A stretch of 64,000 nucleotides of DNA from assembly GCA_002315565.1 (NCBI GenBank), contig DCHD01000042.1, forward strand, positions 1-64,000, in the 5' to 3' direction. The notes under the pieces are model-generated. The model did not search any database. It was not told the origin of the DNA and saw only the letters and a program-made list of their open reading frames with translations. Each line of letters opens with the position of its first letter. Within the stretch, counting starts at the first letter, position 1. Position numbers and translations under genes: made by a program. This DNA is from Solobacterium sp. UBA1761. Lineage in GTDB: Bacteria; Bacillota_I; Bacilli_A; Erysipelotrichales; Erysipelotrichaceae. This document shows, in pieces, positions 60,005 to 64,000 of this stretch.

Positions 60005-61912
60005 ATGAAAATCAAAGGATTAAAAAATCCATTAAATATAATCTATGTAATTTTGTGCTTAGCTGTTATAGCAGGTATTTCTTTTTATGTCTTTTATCTA
60101 GATAAAACAGAAGACAGACATATAAGTGAAGGATATGAAGACAGCCTGTATGTCTATGTAAAAGAGGGAAAAAGAACAGAAATAATCAAGTCTTGGATGG
60201 AAGAAGAGACAATATACTTTTTCTTACCTTCCTATGCAAAAAAAGATAATATTTTTATTGGTACTCTAGATCATATTGGATTCAACGGTTCCACATACTA
60301 TCAGGACAGCCCGATAAAAAATGTTGAATACGGCAGAGTTTACACAATAGAAGATCTTGGTGAAAACAACATCGAAGCAAAAACAATAGTCTTTTTAAAA
60401 TCCTCAAATCTTGGAACTGTCTTTATTGATACAGAATCAGGAGGCATAGATTACCTCTATGAAGATAAAGACAACAAAGAAAACGCGAATATGCGTCTTT
60501 ATACACAGAATGGAACTGTTCAATATGATGATGACCTTGAATTCCTTTCAGGAAGAGGTAATCAGACCTGGGGTTACGACAAAAGATCGTGGTCAATAAA
60601 AACCTTGAGAGATGTAAGCCTATTGGGAATGGAAGCTGACAGCAAATGGGCACTTATTGCCAATGTAGCGGAAGATTCAGATGGAATAAGAAATAGGGCA
60701 GTATATAAACTTGCAGAATATATTGGTCTTGAATATACAAGTGAGATGACTTTTGTCGATGTCTATCTTAACGGAGGTTATTTTGGAACATATGAACTTA
60801 CTGAAAAGATAGAAGCATCTAATAACAGAATGAATATCGGCAGTCTTTCAGAGGATAATAGCAAGACCAACGGAAAGCATTATGCAGAACTGAGTGGTGA
60901 AGTTATTGAAGTCACAAACGATGACGGCAGTTTTTATACCTATTCTCCAATCGAATCACCAGCCAATATTACCGGCGGTTATATTGTAGAAAGAAACTAC
61001 GGAAACAAGTGGGCAGGCAAAAAGTATCGTTTTAAAACAGCTGGAGGAGAATGTTTCAATGTCAGAGAGCCTTCTGTTTTAAGTGAAGATGAAGCAAAAT
61101 ATCTGCTTTCTGTCTTCCAGTCTGTAGAGAATGCTTTGTTTGCGGATGATTATACTGATTCTCTGACAGGTAAGAAAATAGATGATCTGATTGATTTGGA
61201 AAGCTGGGCAAAGAAATTTCTTGTTGAAGAGATTTCAAAAAACAGCAGCGCAGGAACTACAAGCAGTTATTTTTACTTGAAAAGAAACAACGGCAGAATC
61301 TATGCCGGTCCAGTATGGGACTATGATAAATCATTGGGGACAACCGGAATATTCAGAGATGCCAAAGGTCTTACCTATTGTTCAATACACTCTATAAGCC
61401 CAACATACTGGTGGAAAGAAATTTATCAGTATGAGCCTTTTCTTGAAAAAGTAAAAACAATATATGCAGAAAGTGGTAAAAAAGCAATTGAGACTCTGCT
61501 GAATAACAATCTTGAAGAATGGGAAGCAGAAATCGCCAACAGTTTTATAATGAATTATTATCGCTGGAGTAACTCCTATGGTTATCTTGATGTGGTAAAT
61601 GTTGAATCTTTAAAGAACAACGCAGGTGATATTGATTATTCTGTATCGTTTTTAAAGGACTGGCTTAAGGAAAGAGAAGATTTCCTTGATGAAATATGGA
61701 TTGAAGATATAGTTTATCACAATGTCTATTTTTACAGCGGCAAGGATATAATCGACATATGGAGCATCGTTGAAGGAGAAGAAATTGCTGATTATAAGGA
61801 AGTTCCAGAGGGGTATTATCTTGAGGATATAAACACAGGTGAAACAATTGATGAACACACAGTTGTTTACAGGGAATATAATGTCAAATTGGAGAAGTCA
61901 GATGAAGATTAA
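60005..61912 (+). CDS. CotH kinase-family protein, membrane-anchored
   Basis: This 635-residue product has an N-terminal membrane helix (about residues 12-32, IIYVILCLAVIAGISFYVFYL) and a CotH kinase-like domain outside. Diagnostic parts are SGRGNQTWGYDKRSWSIKT (near residue 185), FVDVYLNGGYFGTYELTEKIEA (near 250) and the metal-binding GPVWDYDKSLG near 436-446. CotH proteins are atypical extracellular protein kinases of the spore coat in Bacillus; in non-spore settings they recur with VTC and DUF4956 genes, as here. Its C-terminus (about 570-635) has InlB-like spacing. It begins a three-gene operon; its 3' end overlaps the VTC gene. Confidence 0.9.
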   Translation: MKIKGLKNPLNIIYVILCLAVIAGISFYVFYLDKTEDRHISEGYEDSLYVYVKEGKRTEIIKSWMEEETIYFFLPSYAKKDNIFIGTLDHIGFNGSTYYQDSPIKNVEYGRVYTIEDLGENNIEAKTIVFLKSSNLGTVFIDTESGGIDYLYEDKDNKENANMRLYTQNGTVQYDDDLEFLSGRGNQTWGYDKRSWSIKTLRDVSLLGMEADSKWALIANVAEDSDGIRNRAVYKLAEYIGLEYTSEMTFVDVYLNGGYFGTYELTEKIEASNNRMNIGSLSEDNSKTNGKHYAELSGEVIEVTNDDGSFYTYSPIESPANITGGYIVERNYGNKWAGKKYRFKTAGGECFNVREPSVLSEDEAKYLLSVFQSVENALFADDYTDSLTGKKIDDLIDLESWAKKFLVEEISKNSSAGTTSSYFYLKRNNGRIYAGPVWDYDKSLGTTGIFRDAKGLTYCSIHSISPTYWWKEIYQYEPFLEKVKTIYAESGKKAIETLLNNNLEEWEAEIANSFIMNYYRWSNSYGYLDVVNVESLKNNAGDIDYSVSFLKDWLKEREDFLDEIWIEDIVYHNVYFYSGKDIIDIWSIVEGEEIADYKEVPEGYYLEDINTGETIDEHTVVYREYNVKLEKSDED

Positions 61913-62606
61913 TTATAATGATGAAAAATTCAGACATGAGTTCAAATATCTGATTTCCAATACTGAAATGGCTGTCCTTAAGTCCAGAATCAAAGATATC
62001 TGTTCAATAGATCCTCATGTAGAAAATGGAATTTATAACATCCGAAGCATCTATTTTGATGACTACGACAACAACTGTTATTACGAAAACGAAAACGGAA
62101 CAGATCCAAGAGAAAAGTTCAGAATAAGAATATATAACGGTTCTGATTCAGTTATTAAACTTGAGTGCAAAAGAAAAGAAAGAGGCAAAACCCTCAAAAC
62201 ATCTTCGTTATTGACCAGAGAACAGACAGAAGAGATAATAGCAGGAAAGATTCCGGATATTGATCCGAATAATAATCTTCTCAATAAACTGATATTATTA
62301 ATGAGAACGAGACTGCTTAAACCGGTTGTCATTGTTGAATATGACAGAATACCTTATATTCATATCAACGGCAATGTCAGAATCACCTTTGACATGAATC
62401 TGAGTTCAAGTTGCCAGATTGATGATTTCTTTAAAGAAAGAGGCAGTAAAAGGCCGGTGATGCCGGCAGGATATCTTCTGATGGAGGTAAAATACGACGA
62501 ATTCCTTCCGGATGAGATATACAGAGCACTACAGATAAACTGTCTTGAACAGACAGCATATTCAAAATACTATTTATGCAGAAAATATACATTGAAAGGC
62601 AGGTAA
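61902..62606 (+). CDS. VTC-domain protein (polyphosphate polymerase-like)
   Basis: This 234-residue triphosphate-tunnel enzyme-like domain has FRHEFKYLISNTEMAVLK at the N-terminus, REKFRIRIYN and VIKLECKRKERGKT lining the tunnel, VVIVEYDRIPYI and LLMEVKYDEFLP. These basic and acidic strands match VTC4-type polyphosphate polymerase folds, which here are bacterial and lack SPX domains. I moved the start to ATG 61902, with GGAG ten bases before it; the longer frame from 61839 overlaps CotH without a ribosome site. Whether it makes polyphosphate or another polymer is unknown. Confidence 0.88.
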   Translation: MKINYNDEKFRHEFKYLISNTEMAVLKSRIKDICSIDPHVENGIYNIRSIYFDDYDNNCYYENENGTDPREKFRIRIYNGSDSVIKLECKRKERGKTLKTSSLLTREQTEEIIAGKIPDIDPNNNLLNKLILLMRTRLLKPVVIVEYDRIPYIHINGNVRITFDMNLSSSCQIDDFFKERGSKRPVMPAGYLLMEVKYDEFLPDEIYRALQINCLEQTAYSKYYLCRKYTLKGR

Positions 62607-62610
62607 GAAA

Positions 62611-63288
62611 ATGATTTCGATTAACGATGTATTAAAAAAGAGTTTCTTAAGCGGATTTGAATCCTCAGATATAAGCACAACTACACTGATTATGGTGCTT
62701 GCTTTGACAGGACTGATTGCAGTATATATTTTCTTCCTGTATAGAGTAATGACCAGAAAGACATTCTATTCAAAAACCTTCAATATTTCTCTTGTAGGTG
62801 TTGCGGTAATCACTGCAGCAATAATTGTCACAATTCAGTCAAGCCTTGTTGTGTCATTGGGTATGGTTGGCGCCCTTTCCATCATCAGATTCAGAACTGC
62901 AATCAAAGAACCTCTTGATCTTATGTATCTGTTCTGGTCGATAAGCACCGGTATTATCTGTGGTGCCGGTTTAGGAAAGTTTGCCGTTGTTCTTGCCGGA
63001 GCAATGACAGTTCTGATTGTTGTTCTTGATAAACTTCCTGTGAGCAAAAGCCCTAAGATTCTGATTATCAATTCAGCATCAACAGAAAATGAAAAAGAGA
63101 TTTTTGAAACGGTAAAGAAGTATTCCAGATATGCAAATGTAAAAGCAAGAAACATAACTCAGAAATCTGTTGATTATACTTTTGAAATCAGAACAGCAAA
63201 AGATTCAGAACTTCTAAGTGAAATAAGAAAACTCTCCGATATAACCAGCGTATCATTACTTAGTCATGATGGAGAGGCAACTTTCTAA
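62611..63288 (+). CDS. DUF4956 membrane protein
   Basis: This 225-residue product has about four membrane helices in the first 140 residues (LIMVLALTGLIAVYIFFLYRV, then VAVITAAIIVTIQSSLVVSLG). The signature MVGALSIIRFRTAIKEPLDLMYLFW is typical of DUF4956. A soluble C-terminal domain of about 75 residues follows. DUF4956, VTC and CotH genes occur together across Bacillota; the membrane protein probably couples the VTC enzyme or its product to the membrane. Ribosome site GGCAGG lies at the end of the VTC gene. Confidence 0.9.
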   Translation: MISINDVLKKSFLSGFESSDISTTTLIMVLALTGLIAVYIFFLYRVMTRKTFYSKTFNISLVGVAVITAAIIVTIQSSLVVSLGMVGALSIIRFRTAIKEPLDLMYLFWSISTGIICGAGLGKFAVVLAGAMTVLIVVLDKLPVSKSPKILIINSASTENEKEIFETVKKYSRYANVKARNITQKSVDYTFEIRTAKDSELLSEIRKLSDITSVSLLSHDGEATF

Positions 63289-63326
63289 ACATAGATAATA
63301 TTTTAATTGCTAATTAAAGACACTAT

Positions 63327-64000
63327 TTATTCAAGGTCAAAATCCTGGTAGGAACCAAGGAATTCAATCTTTAAGCCATCACTTGTATCAACACTGTACA
63401 GACCAAAGTTCTGTACGTATTTGTCAGTTACCGGTTTCCAGAAACCGTTAATGAATTCATCATCAATACTTGAAAGATAGATTAAGTCATAACCCGAAAG
63501 TTTGTCTTTCCATTCGTCAGTACTTAATTCTTTAAAAGAGAAATTATAAATATTAAAGATATCGACATCTATTGAATCGTCATTTGCGAATTCATATTTA
63601 AGTATCAGCCCAGTATAAATGCCCTTATTCTGATAGCATTCTACAATCAGTACTTTTTTATTGCGGCATAATTGAGTCATTACATACCTTGTACGTTGGT
63701 AGGAAAGTGCACTGATGTTGCCATCGTATTCTTTGGCAGGAATAAGGTTTCTATAATCTGATATGTTGGAAGCAGAAATGGTGCAGCAAAGTAACAGACA
63801 TAGTACAGTTATTTTTCTGTATATGTTTTCCTCCTTCTTCAATAAATAAATTAAAGAAAAGAATACAAGACATATTCCTGTGTATAAATAACTGCCCATA
63901 TATCTTTCGTATGATGCAAGACGAGGAGCTTCATATGAATTGAAAGAAAAGACATAAAGCAGAAGCATCATCAGGATATATCCAAGCGATCCCGCAAAGT
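63327..64000 (-). CDS. C-terminal part of a polytopic membrane protein, truncated by the window edge
   Basis: The frame is open to base 64000, so the N-terminal part is missing. At least 224 residues are visible: three hydrophobic helices, then a soluble domain of about 130 residues with SALSYQRTRYVMTQLC and YDLIYLSSIDDEFI. The end of the helical part (ASYERYMGSYLYTGICLVFF) and the soluble tail resemble the C-terminal part of the GT-C-like protein at 28704-30539. Both probably belong to one family of surface-glycan membrane enzymes. It converges on the DUF4956 gene. Confidence 0.65.
   Translation of the reverse strand, partial: FAGSLGYILMMLLLYVFSFNSYEAPRLASYERYMGSYLYTGICLVFFSLIYLLKKEENIYRKITVLCLLLCCTISASNISDYRNLIPAKEYDGNISALSYQRTRYVMTQLCRNKKVLIVECYQNKGIYTGLILKYEFANDDSIDVDIFNIYNFSFKELSTDEWKDKLSGYDLIYLSSIDDEFINGFWKPVTDKYVQNFGLYSVDTSDGLKIEFLGSYQDFDLE

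Noticed and set aside
61839..61901. Longer N-terminus for the VTC protein
   Set aside because: It overlaps the CotH coding end, has no ribosome site and adds residues outside the domain. ATG 61902 has GGAG at a good distance.

Overview
The window is a low-GC chromosomal stretch of an anaerobic, Gram-positive-type member of the Bacillota. The gene set fits Erysipelotrichia or a neighbouring gut lineage: split transketolase, heterodimeric ABC exporter, NADP-type glutamate dehydrogenase, MBOAT/DHHW/SGNH surface O-acylation genes, zinc-ribbon TIR proteins and CotH/VTC/DUF4956. The lineage call is inferred from gene content and base composition. I saw no rRNA, tRNA, CRISPR array or complete mobile element. 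No gene-free stretch exceeds 300 bases.

Layout. (1) Bases 1-6472 hold housekeeping genes: the apparent end of an IS3-type element abutting rarA, a HAD phosphatase, the two transketolase subunits, and an amino-acid-type ABC importer whose ATPase carries an RsbW-like C-terminal domain. (2) 6563-8734 is the first of five zinc-ribbon/TPR/TIR proteins. (3) 8803-13958 is an O-acylation operon for an envelope polymer (SGNH hydrolases, DUF4358 lipoprotein, MBOAT acyltransferase, DHHW protein). (4) 14069-24458 is one tightly coupled operon. It starts with a flippase and a glycosyltransferase and continues into an unusual small-molecule set: MmgE/PrpD, a U32-like TIM barrel, an ATP-grasp ligase, a Ter-type C-C bond lyase broken by a one-base frameshift, a D-2-hydroxyacid dehydrogenase, a membrane acyltransferase and a two-subunit class I fumarase/tartrate dehydratase. 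(5) 24448-33262 holds a dipeptidase, dTDP-rhamnose genes rfbC and rfbD, glycosyltransferases and large membrane proteins of surface glycan assembly. (6) 33325-35188 is a short upstream ORF, mgtE and a GtrA protein. (7) 35260-47500 is a TIR island: four more TIR proteins, an SPFH/zinc-ribbon protein split by an in-frame amber codon, a four-helix membrane protein, an InlB-repeat protein and a free-standing DUF6273 protein. (8) 47576-56750 holds RNase R, a heterodimeric ABC exporter, small membrane and coiled-coil proteins, a diacylglycerol kinase-type lipid kinase and gdhA. (9) 56805-64000 holds an aminotransferase, a second ATP-grasp ligase and a sugar epimerase, then CotH, VTC and DUF4956 proteins and a partial membrane protein.

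How the genes may work together. Regions 3-5 and 9 look like machinery that builds, exports and decorates a cell-surface glycopolymer, with two ATP-grasp-centred sets that could make or attach amide-linked small acids. The TIR proteins place a zinc ribbon, TPR helices and a TIR domain with a W-x3-E putative NADase glutamate on the cytosolic side of one membrane helix. Three of them carry a DUF6273 domain that would lie outside the cell, which gives a Toll-receptor-like layout. The clustered TIR/SPFH/DUF6273 island is the strongest candidate here for an undescribed system.

A second theme is transcription start architecture. At about ten promoter-proximal genes a good -10 hexamer lies only 6-7 bases before the ATG and no Shine-Dalgarno sequence is present, whereas genes inside operons have ordinary ribosome sites. 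This predicts widespread leaderless mRNAs.
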